Shown: positions 50,613 to 59,202 of the stretch, one piece after another
Position numbering within the stretch: position 1 is the first letter of the stretch
How the letters are laid out: the number at the start of each line of letters is the position of its first letter
Assembly: GCF_024385465.1 (NCBI RefSeq)
Contig: NZ_JANFLS010000003.1
Coordinates: 62,001 to 126,000, forward strand
DNA length: 64,000 nt
DNA from: Arthrobacter sp. zg-Y844
GTDB taxonomy: Bacteria > Actinomycetota > Actinomycetes > Actinomycetales > Micrococcaceae
Direction of reading: 5' to 3'
Position numbers and translations under genes: made by a program
The notes under the pieces: generated by a model
Database searches by the model: none
Told to the model about the DNA's origin: nothing
The model's input: the letters and a program-made list of their open reading frames with translations, nothing else

Positions 50613-51743
50613 CTAGAGGGCGGTCGTCCCGAAAACCAGGCCCAGCAGATAGGTGGCGCCTGCGGCACCCAGCCCGATCGCCAGCTGCCGCAGCGCCCGC
50701 TTCAGGGGCGAGGCGCCGGAGAGCAGGCCGACGACCGCCCCGGTCATCAGCAGCGCCAGGCCCACCAGGACGCAGGAGAGGACGACGGCGGTCATCCCGG
50801 TGAGACCAAACAGGTAGGGGAGCACCGGAATCACCGCGCCGGATGCGAAGAAGCAGAAGCTTGAGGCGGCAGCGCCCAAGCCCGTCCCTACGGACTCGTG
50901 CTCATTGTGCTTTTCAGCGTCGTCCGCTTCGGGGTTGAGGGAGAAACTCGGATCGCAGTCGCAGCTGTAGAGGCCCATCCGTTCTGCCGCACGGTGCTCG
51001 GCTGCGTCCTTGGTCATCCCGCGTGCCCGGTACACCAGCACCAGCTCGTTGGCATCGATGTCCAGTGACTTCGCAGCCGAAAGCGTGATCTGGGTGGGCC
51101 GGGAGGCATCCAGGAGTTCACGCTGGGACCGGACCGAGACATACTCTCCCGCGCCCATGGACAACGCCCCCGCAAGCAGGCCGGCCAGACCGCTGATGAG
51201 GATGAACGTACTGGACACCCCGGTGGCGCCGATTCCCATGATGAGGGCAAGGTTGCTGACCAGGCCGTCATTGGCGCCGAAAACTGCCGCCCGGAAGTTC
51301 CCCGACAACCGGGTCCGTCCCCGAGTGGCCAGCCCGCGGATCACTTCCTCATGAATCTGTTCATCCGCGGCCATGGCGCTGGTGGCGTTGGGATCCTTGG
51401 CATAGGGGGAGCGGCCCTCGGCGCGCTGTGCCAGGGCCAGCACGAACACCGAGCCGAAACGGCGGGCCAGCAGGCCGAGGGCCCGGTTGCGGAAGGAAGC
51501 ACGGGCCCTGCGCCCGGCGTCGTCGCCCAGCAGCGTGCGCCAGTGTTCTTCATGGCGGCCCTCAGCCTCGGCGAGTGCCAGGAGGATGTCGCGTTCCTCA
51601 CCGTCGCGGCGTTCAGCCAGATACCGGTAGGTCGCTGCTTCGGCCTGCTCATCGGCCAGGTACTGCCGCCATCGCTTTTTGTCGGCGTTGGAAGGAACGC
51701 TGGATTCGCTGAATGCGGGCTCCGGCGAGGAATGGGAATTCAC
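50613..51743 (-). CDS. Ferritin-like domain fused to VIT1/CCC1-type membrane transporter
   Basis: This is a 376-residue protein. The N-terminal 135 residues form a ferritin/rubrerythrin-like helical bundle with repeated carboxylates and E-x-x-H motifs (DEQAEAATYRYLAER, EGRHEEHW, DEQIHEEVIRGLA). From about 150 it is a VIT1-type transporter, with AAVFGANDGLVSNLALIMGI and SMGAGEYVSVRSQ and a cytoplasmic metal-binding section around 205-285 that includes YSCDCDPSF. The plan matches membrane-bound ferritin (MbfA/Erv-Vit type) iron or manganese exporters. The start is GTG at 51743 with AGGAG. It helps keep cytoplasmic iron low; metal specificity is an inference. Confidence 0.88.
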   Translation of the reverse strand: MNSHSSPEPAFSESSVPSNADKKRWRQYLADEQAEAATYRYLAERRDGEERDILLALAEAEGRHEEHWRTLLGDDAGRRARASFRNRALGLLARRFGSVFVLALAQRAEGRSPYAKDPNATSAMAADEQIHEEVIRGLATRGRTRLSGNFRAAVFGANDGLVSNLALIMGIGATGVSSTFILISGLAGLLAGALSMGAGEYVSVRSQRELLDASRPTQITLSAAKSLDIDANELVLVYRARGMTKDAAEHRAAERMGLYSCDCDPSFSLNPEADDAEKHNEHESVGTGLGAAASSFCFFASGAVIPVLPYLFGLTGMTAVVLSCVLVGLALLMTGAVVGLLSGASPLKRALRQLAIGLGAAGATYLLGLVFGTTAL

Positions 51744-52075
51744 GGTGCTCCTGACAGGGACCGGAACGGGGGGATCCGGTCAGTTTAAAGTAAAAGGCAA
51801 CTCTTCTGACCGAAGGTCTCGCTCGCCCGCGGCCGGATGCCGGCGGGTGGACTGCCGGGACGCCGCGGCGTCCAGTATGTCGACAGGCCTCGGCGGAAAA
51901 TGAACCAGCTGGAATGAACCAGAAGGCCCTCACCGGAGCTACTCCCCTTCGCGTGTCCAAGTGTAGTCGAATCCACCGGCTGTACCGGTCGGAACTCCGC
52001 GATACGCCCGACCCCGGTTTTGTCCCTAAGCACCCTGACTTTTTGTCCGTGACGGGCAGGCGCTAGAGTCAGATT
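51744..52075. promoter_or_regulatory. Divergent intergenic region with acyl-CoA ligase promoter
   Basis: This is 332 bases without a convincing gene. Close to the right end TTGTCC (52043-52048) and TAGAGT (52064-52069, spacer 15) form a likely promoter for the acyl-CoA ligase. The GTG start lies only seven bases after the -10, with no ribosome site, so the message is probably leaderless. The left part holds AGGAGC as ribosome site of the VIT gene. The rest shows nothing recognisable. Confidence 0.55.
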
Positions 52076-53908
52076 GTGAGCAAAAACTTCCCTCTTACGG
52101 ATCCTGCCCGCCCCTGGACCCGCCACTACAGCGAGGGAGTCCTGGAAGGCTTCAGCCTCCCGGATGAGTCCCTCGTTGACGTGGTGGAGAGCTCGGTCCG
52201 CAAATACCGATCCAAGACCGCCCTGCAGTTCTTCGGTGCCACCACTTCCTACGAGGAACTGGGGGACCAGATCCGTCGTGCGGCGACGGGCCTGATGAAA
52301 CTCGGCGTGCGCAAGGGCGACCGGGTGGCGCTTGTGCTGCCCAACTCGCCGCAGCACGTGGTGGCGTTCTACGCGGTCCTCCGCTTGGGAGCCGTGGTGG
52401 TGGAACACAACCCCCTCTATACGGACCGGGAGCTGCGGCACCAGTTCGAGGATCACGGCGCCACCGTGGCCGTGGTGTGGGACAAGGTTGTGGAGAACGT
52501 CCAGAAGCTGCCGGCGGATATTCCGGTACGCAGCATTGTTTCGGTCGACCTGATCCCGGCCATGCCGCTGATCAACCGGCTGGCGTTGAAGCTCCCCGTT
52601 CCCGCCCTGCGCGAGGCACGGGCCGCCCTTTCCCCGTCCAAGCGTCCGCCCCGTGGGCCGCGGCGAGTGGTGAGGTGGAATGAGCTGCTGGACAACCGCC
52701 CGCTGCGCAAACGCCATCCGCGTCCGGAGCCGTCGGACCTGGCAGCGATCCAGTACACCAGCGGAACCACCGCAGATCCCAAGGGTGCGATGCTGACGCA
52801 CGCCAACCTCGTGGCCAACGCGGCACAGGGACGCGCCTGGGTTCCCGGGTTGAAGCCCGGCAATGAAACCTTCTACGCCGTCCTGCCCATGTTCCATGCC
52901 TACGGGCTGACCCTGTGCCTCACCACCGCCATGAGCCTGGGGGCCCGGGTGGTGCTGTTCCCCAAGTTCGACGTCGACATGACGCTCAAGGCCATGAAAA
53001 AGACCCCGGCCACCTTCCTCCCGGCCGTACCGCCGATTTACGAGCGGCTGGCCGCGGGAGCCAAGGAACAGAACATTTCGCTCAAGGGCGTCCGGTCCGC
53101 CATTTCCGGTGCCATGAACCTCCCGCCTCGAACGGTAGAAATCTGGGAAGAAGCCACCGGCGGACTCCTGATCGAAGGCTACGGCCTGACCGAAACGTCT
53201 CCCATCGCGCTGGGCAACCCCTTCGCCAAGTCGCGGAAACCGGGAACAGTCGGTGTCCCCTTCCCCCTGACCGACATTCGGGTTGTGGATCCCGAGCATC
53301 CTACTGTCGACGTTCCCCAGGGCCAGCGGGGCGAACTGCTGATCAAGGGCCCCCAGGTCTTTGCCGGCTACTGGAACAAGCCGCGGGAAACCGAAGCGGT
53401 ACTGCTCGACGGCGGCTGGTTCCGTACCGGGGACATTGTCACCGTGGACGAGGACCACTTTGTGACCATCGTGGACCGGATCAAGGAGCTGATCATTACC
53501 GGCGGCTTCAACGTCTCACCCTCGGAAGTGGAAGACGCCCTGAAGCGCCACGAATCCGTCGACGACGTCGCCGTCGTCGGCCTGCTCCGCTCCGGCGGCG
53601 GGGAGGACGTTGTGGCGGCCGTGGTGCGGAAGGCAGGCGCCCGGTTTAGTGCCGAGGAGCTGCGGACCTTCGTGCGCAAGGAGCTGGCCGCCTACAAGGT
53701 GCCGCGACGGATCGTTGAGATCCAGGAGCTTCCGAAGTCCATGATCGGCAAAGTCCTTCGCAGGCACGTCCGCGACAGCCTGCAGGACGGCAGCGTCGTT
53801 TCCGCCACCGCAGATTCCGCCACCGCAGATTCCGCCACCGCAGATTCCGCCACCGCCAACGGCACCGTAGAAACGAATTCCCCCACCGATCTCCAGAACA
53901 AGCCCTGA
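52076..53908 (+). CDS. Long-chain fatty-acid–CoA ligase (FadD-like AMP-forming)
   Basis: This is a 610-residue ANL-superfamily enzyme that activates fatty acids with ATP to acyl-AMP and then acyl-CoA. The P-loop-like motif A5/A3 is YTSGTTADPKGAMLTH near 225-240; GYGLTETSP and the hinge region WFRTGDIVTVDEDHFVTIVDRIKELI follow. The catalytic lysine is in SMIGKVLRR near 565. After it comes a non-homologous tail with a tandem S-A-T-A-D repeat. The start is GTG at 52076, likely leaderless. The AI-2E-type permease follows after 16 bases. Confidence 0.93.
   Translation: MSKNFPLTDPARPWTRHYSEGVLEGFSLPDESLVDVVESSVRKYRSKTALQFFGATTSYEELGDQIRRAATGLMKLGVRKGDRVALVLPNSPQHVVAFYAVLRLGAVVVEHNPLYTDRELRHQFEDHGATVAVVWDKVVENVQKLPADIPVRSIVSVDLIPAMPLINRLALKLPVPALREARAALSPSKRPPRGPRRVVRWNELLDNRPLRKRHPRPEPSDLAAIQYTSGTTADPKGAMLTHANLVANAAQGRAWVPGLKPGNETFYAVLPMFHAYGLTLCLTTAMSLGARVVLFPKFDVDMTLKAMKKTPATFLPAVPPIYERLAAGAKEQNISLKGVRSAISGAMNLPPRTVEIWEEATGGLLIEGYGLTETSPIALGNPFAKSRKPGTVGVPFPLTDIRVVDPEHPTVDVPQGQRGELLIKGPQVFAGYWNKPRETEAVLLDGGWFRTGDIVTVDEDHFVTIVDRIKELIITGGFNVSPSEVEDALKRHESVDDVAVVGLLRSGGGEDVVAAVVRKAGARFSAEELRTFVRKELAAYKVPRRIVEIQELPKSMIGKVLRRHVRDSLQDGSVVSATADSATADSATADSATANGTVETNSPTDLQNKP
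53801..53856 (+). repeat. 15-bp tandem repeat in the acyl-CoA ligase tail
   Basis: TCCGCCACCGCAGAT occurs three times in perfect tandem (53801-53845) with a partial fourth copy. It encodes S-A-T-A-D and keeps the reading frame, so copy number could vary without breaking the protein. Confidence 0.93.
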
Positions 53909-53924
53909 CCAGGAAGTAGCGAAC

Positions 53925-55091
53925 ATGAGCGCATCAAGCCCCAACAGGGTTGAACGGGATACCCAGCCGGATCACACCAGGCCCGGACGGTACTGGAGCG
54001 GCCCCCTCGGCCACGCCGGGCAGCGCTCCGCCCAGATCCTGTTGATCCTGCTTTTGGTTTCGGTGACGGTTTACGGGTTGCTGCAGGTCACGCTGGTGGT
54101 GATTCCGGTGCTGCTGGCGCTGATTCTGGGCGCGGCGATCGCTCCGTTCGTGAACTGGCTCCGCCGCAAGGGATGGCCCAGCGCGCTGGCGACAGGCCTG
54201 TCGTTCCTCTTGCTGCTCGGCATTTTCGGCGGGCTGGTGACCGGGATTGTGTTCGCTATCCGCAGCGAATGGAGCGACCTGGTGGACCAGGCCGTTGCAG
54301 GCTTCGACCAGCTCTACGACTTTGTCCTTAATGGCCCGCTTCCGATCGACCAGGAGATGCTCGCCAACGGGCGGGACGCGGTGATCGATTTTGCTACCAG
54401 CAGCACGGTAAGCAGCGGCGCCATTGCGGGTATCTCCGCGGCCACGACTTTTGCCACCGGGTTCCTGCTGATGGCCGTGGTGCTGTTCTACTTCCTCAAG
54501 GACGGTGACCGCATCTGGGCGTTCTTCCTGCGCATGTTCCCGGAGGGTGACCGCCGGGACAAGGCCCGGCTCTCCGGCTTCCGGGTGATGGAGGTCCTCG
54601 GCGGGTACATCCGCGGCACCGCCATTGTGGCGTTGGTGGATTCGGTGTGCATTGGCGCGGCGCTGTTCATCCTCCAGGTTCCGCTGGCCCTGCCCCTGAC
54701 CGTGATTGTCTTTGTCGGCTCGTTCATCCCGCTGGTCGGGGCCACCGCAGCCGGTGTCTTCGCAGCCCTGATCGCACTGGTGGCCAATGGACCGGTTGTT
54801 GCCCTGATCGTCGTCGTGGTGATCATTGCGGTGAACCAGCTGGAGGGCAACTTCCTGCAGCCGGTGGTGATGGGCAAGTCATTGAGCATCCATGCCCTGG
54901 TGATCCTGCTGGCCCTGACCGCAGGAACCATCCTGGCCGGCATTATCGGCGCCATCCTGGCCGTCCCGATCGCGGCAGTGGGCTGGGCCGTGATCAAAGT
55001 CTGGACCGGCGAAGACGACGGCGAGGATCTCGACGCGAAGGAGATCCCGGATCCGGAGGAGCAGCCGGAAATGGAATCCATGGAAAAGTAG
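53925..55091 (+). CDS. AI-2E family (PerM-like) membrane transporter
   Basis: This is a 388-residue permease with about eight helices. A hydrophilic start of about 33 residues is followed by paired helices (SAQILLILLLVSVTVYGLLQV and VVIPVLLALILGAAIAPFVNWL), an outer loop, and the conserved C-terminal part with FVGSFIPLVGATAAGVFA and NQLEGNFLQPVVMGKSLSIH, the family signature. It ends with an acidic tail. Members are linked to ion/proton or small-molecule export; the old link to autoinducer-2 holds for few of them. Start ATG at 53925 with AGGAAG; probably co-transcribed with the acyl-CoA ligase. Confidence 0.9.
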   Translation: MSASSPNRVERDTQPDHTRPGRYWSGPLGHAGQRSAQILLILLLVSVTVYGLLQVTLVVIPVLLALILGAAIAPFVNWLRRKGWPSALATGLSFLLLLGIFGGLVTGIVFAIRSEWSDLVDQAVAGFDQLYDFVLNGPLPIDQEMLANGRDAVIDFATSSTVSSGAIAGISAATTFATGFLLMAVVLFYFLKDGDRIWAFFLRMFPEGDRRDKARLSGFRVMEVLGGYIRGTAIVALVDSVCIGAALFILQVPLALPLTVIVFVGSFIPLVGATAAGVFAALIALVANGPVVALIVVVVIIAVNQLEGNFLQPVVMGKSLSIHALVILLALTAGTILAGIIGAILAVPIAAVGWAVIKVWTGEDDGEDLDAKEIPDPEEQPEMESMEK

Positions 55092-55098
55092 TCGCGGC

Positions 55099-56631
55099 TT
55101 AGACGGCCGGCACTTCTTCCGCCTCGGCGGTGGAGGTGCCGGCCACCCGCTTGTCCCAGGCGGCACGGACCTCGGGGTCCGTGGGCCGGGAGAGCAGCGA
55201 AACCACGCAGTAGGCAACGGCCGACGCAGCGAGCCCGAAGTAGATCGGTTCATTGGCGTACACGCCGTCGTACGGGGCAGCCCCCCGGATCTCAAGATAG
55301 ATCATGGTTCCCAGGGTCACCACGGTTCCGGCAGCCATGGACACGGCGGCACCCAGTCCGGTGCCGCGCTTCCACACCAGGCCGCCCAGGATGCTGACCA
55401 GCAGTCCACCCACCAGAATGTCGTACGCAATCGTCAGCGCAGCGACCACGTCCTGGACCACTATGGCCACGATGATCGCGACGACGCCCAGCCCGAGTAC
55501 CCAGTAACGGTTGGAGGCGATGTCTTCGCCGGCGTCGTCCCCGGTCTCCGGGTTGGTGGCGGCGCTCCGGGCGGTGGAACTGTCGGAACCCCGGCGGAAC
55601 CATCCGCGGACGAAGGGGACGACGTCGGTCCGCGCGACGGTGGCCGCAGCAATCAGCGCCCCCGAGGCCGTGGACATCATGGCGGCAACCGCAGCGGCCA
55701 GGACGAGTCCGCCGAGGCCGACGGGCAGCAGGTTCATGGCGACATCGGCGTAGACGTCATCCTGGGACTCCACCGCGGAAAGAGCGACGCTGGCACCCAT
55801 GCCGATCAGTGCCCCTGCCACGCCGTAGAGGATGCAGTAGATCCCGGCCGCGGTGCCGCCCCAGCGGGCTACAAGCGGGGTGCGTGCCGTGAAGACCCGC
55901 TGCCAGATATCCTGGCCGATCAGCAGGCCCAGCGTGTAGACCACGAAATAGGTAATGATGCTCTGCGCGCCGATACCGGTGATGCTGAAGAATTCCGCTC
56001 CCGCCCGCTCCCGGATGCCGTCAAGGCCTCCGGCGGCGGAGAGCGTAAAGGGCAGCATCAGGGCAAAGACGCCGATGGTCTTGATGACGAACTGCGCCAT
56101 GTCGGCGAGCGTGATGGACCACATTCCGCCGATGGTGGAGTAGACGAGGACGACGGCGCCGCCCACCGCAATGGCGAGCCACCGCTCAAAGCCGAAGAGG
56201 ACCACGAAAATGGTGGCATAGGCGCCGGTGGAGGTGGCGCAGAGCATCAGCGTGTAGGCCAGCATCACGATCGAGGAGACCTTCGTGGATTCGGTCCCGT
56301 AACGCAGGGACAGCATCTGCGACACCGTGTAGATCCGCAGCTTCTGCAATGTGGAGGCGAAGAGCAGGCTGAGGAGCAGGACTCCGGTGCCGATGGCGAC
56401 CACCAGCCACATGCCGGAGATGCCGTACTTGTAACCAAGCCCCACCCCGCCGACCGTGGAGGCGCCGCCGAGCACGACGGCGGCCATGGTGCCGGTGTAA
56501 AAGAGCGGCCCCAGCCGGCGGCCGGCCACCAGATAGTCGCTCACGTTCTTGGTGCGGGACTTGCCCCACCATCCGAAACCCAACATTGCCAGCAGGTAAA
56601 GGACCACGATGGTCCCGTTGATGTATTCCAT
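55099..56631 (-). CDS. Sodium:solute symporter (SSS family)
   Basis: This is a 510-residue transporter with about 13 helices. It starts NGTIVVLYLLAMLGFGWWGKSRTKNVSDYLVAGRRLG and has the VVLGGASTVGGVGLGY helix and the IGGMWSITLADMAQF segment typical of SSS proteins, with a cytoplasmic loop around 340-365. Na+ drives uptake of a small organic solute. Placed next to an XRE-cupin regulator, a ureohydrolase and a TPP enzyme, it may import a guanidino compound or polyamine, but this is only neighbourhood inference. ATG at 56631; nearly touches the convergent AI-2E gene. Confidence 0.9.
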   Translation of the reverse strand: MEYINGTIVVLYLLAMLGFGWWGKSRTKNVSDYLVAGRRLGPLFYTGTMAAVVLGGASTVGGVGLGYKYGISGMWLVVAIGTGVLLLSLLFASTLQKLRIYTVSQMLSLRYGTESTKVSSIVMLAYTLMLCATSTGAYATIFVVLFGFERWLAIAVGGAVVLVYSTIGGMWSITLADMAQFVIKTIGVFALMLPFTLSAAGGLDGIRERAGAEFFSITGIGAQSIITYFVVYTLGLLIGQDIWQRVFTARTPLVARWGGTAAGIYCILYGVAGALIGMGASVALSAVESQDDVYADVAMNLLPVGLGGLVLAAAVAAMMSTASGALIAAATVARTDVVPFVRGWFRRGSDSSTARSAATNPETGDDAGEDIASNRYWVLGLGVVAIIVAIVVQDVVAALTIAYDILVGGLLVSILGGLVWKRGTGLGAAVSMAAGTVVTLGTMIYLEIRGAAPYDGVYANEPIYFGLAASAVAYCVVSLLSRPTDPEVRAAWDKRVAGTSTAEAEEVPAV

Positions 56632-56781
56632 TGCAGTCCTCGAGCTAGGAAACCGGCGTCGAATTGCCTGGCAGGCAACAAGTGTTTACTGAAGTTAGTG
56701 TGCTTTCAGTCACGCCGTCAATTTAGCCGCCCCGCAATACCATCGCATTACGTGCATGTTTCCCTCGGTATGCTCATAAGC

Positions 56782-57357
56782 ATGAAGGCCTTGCCCGTAG
56801 AACCGACCAACGCTCCGGTGGCGATTGGGGTGCGGATCCGCTCCGCACGCCAGGCCCGGCATTTGACCATTGAGCAGGTGGCTGAAGCCACCGGCCTCAC
56901 CAAGGGTTTCCTCAGCCGGGTGGAGCGGGACCTGACTTCTCCGTCAGTGGCGTCCCTGCTGACCCTGTGCCAGGTGCTTTCCATTTCCATCGGCGACCTC
57001 TTTGCCGCACCGGAAACCAATGTGACGCGCCTGGCGGATGCCCCACGTATCAGCCTGGGCGGCGAGGGAATCGTGGAACGGCTGGTCACAGCCCGGACGG
57101 AACGGCGCGTCCAAATGGTCCGCTCCGTGATAGCCCCCGGCGGGTCCGGCGAAGCGGATCTTTATTCGGTGGACTGCGAAGTGGAGGTGCTGCACGTTGC
57201 CAAGGGCAGCTTCGAACTCATCCTGGGCAACGAGCGGATCGAACTTATGACCGGTGACACGGTCACCTTCCCCGGCCGGGAGCCGCACTCCTGGCACAAC
57301 CCGTCCGACGAGGAAACGATTGTGCTCTGGACCCTCGTCAGCCCGGGCGGCGCCTAG
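56782..57357 (+). CDS. XRE-family regulator with C-terminal cupin domain
   Basis: This is a 191-residue regulator. The helix-turn-helix lies at about 13-67 (IRSARQARHLTIEQVAEATGLTKGFLSRVERDLTSPSVASL). A small-molecule-binding cupin follows at about 110-185, with GDTVTFPGREPHSWHNP as its second motif. The type includes regulators of polyamine and amino-acid catabolism such as PuuR. I chose ATG at 56782. A TATGCT -10-like box lies seven bases ahead, with no ribosome site, so translation may be leaderless; ATG at 56770 is the alternative. It is divergent from the SSS symporter and a likely controller of the symporter and perhaps of the ureohydrolase operon. Confidence 0.9.
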   Translation: MKALPVEPTNAPVAIGVRIRSARQARHLTIEQVAEATGLTKGFLSRVERDLTSPSVASLLTLCQVLSISIGDLFAAPETNVTRLADAPRISLGGEGIVERLVTARTERRVQMVRSVIAPGGSGEADLYSVDCEVEVLHVAKGSFELILGNERIELMTGDTVTFPGREPHSWHNPSDEETIVLWTLVSPGGA

Positions 57358-57382
57358 GCCGCGGAGCCAGGCGCAGCGGTGC

Positions 57383-59080
57383 CTAGGCTGACAGGGTTTC
57401 GCCGGCCGCAGGCTCGGCCACCGATTCACCGGTCAGGCGCTGCAGGTACTCCACCGCGCCGGTGATGTCCCGGCCGGAGGACCGGTAGCCGACATAGCCG
57501 TCGGGGCGGATGACCAGCAGTTCAGGCCGGCGCGAGCTCAGGCCCAGGCGGTGGAAGGCCAGGCCGCTGACGTCCTTGATGATGCCGGGAGAATTCGCAA
57601 TGAGGCTGCTGCCGACGGTCAGCTGCTGGATATTCAGCAGTCCGGCCAGGTGGGGCAGTGCCGCCCGGAGCTGGTGCGGTGCGTCCTGCGGCCAGCCGGG
57701 TCCGCTGAGGAGGATGGAGAAGCCGGGCGTGGCCACGAGATCCTGCAGGCGCCGTTCCCGGTCCTGGTGGATGACGTCGGCGTCGGGCAGGCGGTCGCCG
57801 GGGCGGACGCCGCGGGCCAGGAGCGCCGGCCGGCGGGAATCTCCGGCGTCGACCATGCTGCTGCCGCGGTAGTTGATGTTCAACTGGGCCATCGTCCGGA
57901 AGAGCTGCGAGCGGAGCCCGTCCCAGCCCATGGCCTTCGGGGCCAGCGCGGGCAGGAGCTTGGTGCGGGGCAGCTTCTTGAGGCCGTTGCGGCTGGTGGC
58001 GAGCTTGAAGATCCGGTCCGTCGTGGACATGACTTCCTGCCCCACGGGCCGGCGCTCGGCGTGATAGCTGTCAATCAGCTCATCGCTGGCGAGCCCGCGG
58101 GCACCGAGGGCGAGTTTCCAGCCCAGGTTCAGTGCATCCTGGATGCCGGTATTCATACCCTGGGCGGCAACGGGGGAGTGGACGTGGGCGGCGTCACCGG
58201 CCAGGAACACCGAACCCCGCTGGAAGTACTCGGCCATCTGGTGCGAAAGGCGGAAGGCGCTGATCCACTTCGGATCCCGCACATGCAGGGCGCCATGCGT
58301 AAAGGTATCGGCCAGCTCCTGCATTGTTTCAAGGGTGGCAGGGCGATGCGGCGGCTTGATTGCGATCATCCGCCATGTGGCGGATCCGCCGAGCGGGAAC
58401 AGGAAGAGGAACCCGTCCTCGGTGGGGTAGGAATGCACGGCATCCTGTTCCGCGCCGTCAATTTCGACGTCGGCCAGGATGAAGGTGTCCGGGTAGGCTC
58501 CGCCGCGCCAGTCCATGCCTGCCTTGGCGCGGACCGTGCTCCCGGCGCCGTCGGCACCAACCACGTAACGGGCACGGATGCGCTCGATGCCGCGGTCCAT
58601 CCGCTGGATCTTGGCTTCCATGCCGGCAAACGGGTCCTCGGGGTCCAGGCGCTCCAGGTCCTGGAGCTCCGCGCCGCGCTCAATGCGTACCCGGCGGGAC
58701 AGCAGGTGCTGGGTCAGGATGCGCTCGGTTTCCGTTTGGGGCAGGAACAGCAACTGCTGGAACGCCGAATCCTCCAGCCCCGTGTCGAACAGGTCCACTT
58801 CCAGCGTTTCCTCCGGCAGGTGGAGGTGCAGTTCGCGGGCGGGACGTCCGGCGGCAACCAGCTCGCCGCTGACACCGAAGGGCCGCAGTGCTTCCAAGGT
58901 GCGCGGCTGGATGGCAATGGCCCGCGATTCGGTTCCCGGGGCCTGGCGCCGGTCAATGATGCGGAAACTGGCGCCGAAGGCGGCCAGCTGGGCAGCCAGT
59001 GCAAGGCCCGTAGGCCCGGCGCCCACAATTAGGACATCGACGTCGTAGTTAGGGTCTTCGCTGTTATCGTGAGCCGCCAT
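57383..59080 (-). CDS. FAD-dependent aromatic monooxygenase (PheA/TfdB/PobA-like family)
   Basis: This is a 565-residue flavoprotein hydroxylase. The dinucleotide-binding G20-x-G-x-x-G25 (VGAGPTG) opens the FAD domain. The DG motif appears in YVVGADGAGSTVR, and the second FAD site is FLAGDAAHVHSPVAAQGMNTGIQD. A thioredoxin-like C-terminal domain (about 420-545) matches the phenol/polyketide hydroxylase subfamily. It uses NAD(P)H and O2 to hydroxylate an aromatic or polyketide-like ring; the substrate is unknown. ATG at 59080. Divergent from the ureohydrolase gene and separated from it by a short operator-like region. Confidence 0.9.
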   Translation of the reverse strand: MAAHDNSEDPNYDVDVLIVGAGPTGLALAAQLAAFGASFRIIDRRQAPGTESRAIAIQPRTLEALRPFGVSGELVAAGRPARELHLHLPEETLEVDLFDTGLEDSAFQQLLFLPQTETERILTQHLLSRRVRIERGAELQDLERLDPEDPFAGMEAKIQRMDRGIERIRARYVVGADGAGSTVRAKAGMDWRGGAYPDTFILADVEIDGAEQDAVHSYPTEDGFLFLFPLGGSATWRMIAIKPPHRPATLETMQELADTFTHGALHVRDPKWISAFRLSHQMAEYFQRGSVFLAGDAAHVHSPVAAQGMNTGIQDALNLGWKLALGARGLASDELIDSYHAERRPVGQEVMSTTDRIFKLATSRNGLKKLPRTKLLPALAPKAMGWDGLRSQLFRTMAQLNINYRGSSMVDAGDSRRPALLARGVRPGDRLPDADVIHQDRERRLQDLVATPGFSILLSGPGWPQDAPHQLRAALPHLAGLLNIQQLTVGSSLIANSPGIIKDVSGLAFHRLGLSSRRPELLVIRPDGYVGYRSSGRDITGAVEYLQRLTGESVAEPAAGETLSA

Positions 59081-59127
59081 GTCCTCAGCCTAGTCTTGAC
59101 CCCAACCGCAGTTCCACTTTAGCTTTT

Positions 59128-59157
59128 GGGTAAACTTTTGGTTACCCTCAGGTAACC
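59128..59157. promoter_or_regulatory. Operator-like repeats in front of the ureohydrolase gene
   Basis: GGTTACC (59140-59146) and GGTAACC (59151-59157) form a 7-bp inverted repeat around CTCA. A related half-site GGGTAAAC lies at 59128-59135. The A/T-rich CTTTTGGG/ACTTTTGG context suggests overlap with the promoter of the FAD monooxygenase, the ureohydrolase, or both. Confidence 0.55.
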
Positions 59158-59202
59158 CAGCACACCGGGCGACGACGCCCATCCCGGAACCGGAGACTAC
59201 CT

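Noticed and set aside
53801-53856. Short repeats as a possible CRISPR array
   Set aside because: The units are 15 bp, directly adjacent with no spacers, in frame inside a coding sequence. The same holds for the repeats near 12.5 kb and 49.3-49.7 kb.
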